From assembly GCA_027577415.1 (NCBI GenBank), contig JANBQS010000610.1, forward strand, positions 1-14,689: a stretch of 14,689 bases of DNA, in the 5' to 3' direction. Positions 14,511 through 14,689 of this stretch are shown piece after piece. How positions within the stretch are numbered: the first letter of the stretch is position 1; each line of letters starts with the position of its first letter. The notes beneath the pieces are model-generated. The model was not told where the DNA came from, made no database searches, and saw nothing but the letters and a program-made list of their open reading frames with translations. This DNA is from Coemansia sp. RSA 922. Lineage: Eukaryota; Kickxellomycota; Kickxellomycetes; Kickxellales; Kickxellaceae. A program made the translations under genes and the position numbers.

Positions 14511-14689
14511 ATGTCGGTCGCTGCGGGGGCTCAACTTATTGGGAGCAATGCAGATGAGGTTGCAATTAGCGCGTCTTCGTCGCCGGAAGTGAGCGGTGAC
14601 TACACACATCAGCAATTCGAGAGCAAGTACGGCGAGTTCCTCAGCAGCTCCTTTGACGCAGTACAGTACGCGCAGCGCATAGCAGGCAG
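14511..14689 (+). CDS. COG5: Probable COG5, conserved oligomeric Golgi complex subunit (5' end only)
   Basis: ATG 14511 follows a T/A-rich leader. The 59 visible codons stay open to the window edge, so the frame is incomplete. After a Ser/Ala-rich start the protein reads YGEFLSSSFDAVQYAQRI, fitting the pattern Y..FLS..FD...YA..I at the N-terminus of COG5, a lobe B subunit of the tether for retrograde vesicles at the Golgi. Only about 20 residues carry this similarity, so another tethering-complex subunit is possible. It is about 135 bp downstream of gene G on the same strand and appears to mark the right end of the small-gene array. Confidence 0.55.
   Translation, partial: MSVAAGAQLIGSNADEVAISASSSPEVSGDYTHQQFESKYGEFLSSSFDAVQYAQRIAG

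Overview
The window looks like nuclear DNA of an early-diverging, intron-poor fungus. The long genes (a Rpn13/ADRM1 proteasome receptor, a membrane-anchored cysteine synthase-like protein, an APH-fold protein and the start of what looks like a COG5 Golgi-tether subunit) are eukaryotic, have no visible introns, and are separated by A/T-rich, homopolymer-rich spacers with AATAAA signals. A Zoopagomycota/Kickxellomycotina-type fungus is my best guess. It rests on style only, not on a marker gene.

Layout. Positions 1-473 hold the 3' end of an unidentified gene with a membrane segment. Positions 474-2583 are about 2.1 kb of low-complexity DNA with no convincing gene. Then come three plus-strand housekeeping-type genes: Rpn13 (2584-3579), the cysteine synthase-like PLP protein (3727-4929) and the APH-like protein (5619-7451). 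Between about 7.5 and 14.4 kb lies a tandem array of seven small intact intronless genes (A 7830, B 8822, C 10260, D 11047, E 12067, F 13085, G 13974; 85-133 residues) and two truncated copies (ending at 9620 and 11521). A probable COG5 gene begins at 14511 and runs off the window.

The array is the most interesting part. The proteins are very divergent, yet they share a layout: N-terminal hydrophobic strand, a V..L or V..LK helix near the middle, and a C-terminal aromatic strand of the type KYVVWV, VYDVWV or FAWKDGK followed by ILVVI. I infer a small beta-grasp (ubiquitin-like) fold, perhaps related to the N-terminal domain of Crinkler-type proteins, standing alone. The promoters are conserved: each gene has a TATAAAAR-type box about 95-121 bp before its ATG, and an upstream CAGTCAAC element or a degenerate version. 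I found ten exact CAGTCAAC copies, all on the plus strand and all upstream of family genes. A roughly 0.9-kb direct duplication (period 1020 bp) produced the D/E pair. Its non-coding part has stayed more alike than its coding part, which suggests diversifying selection on the proteins under a common regulatory programme.

Two further oddities: the Rpn13 homologue carries a textbook ubiquitin-interacting motif between its Pru and DEUBAD domains, and the APH-fold protein has lost the catalytic Asp and the metal-binding Asn positions, so it is probably a pseudokinase. All alignments and identity figures here were made by eye.
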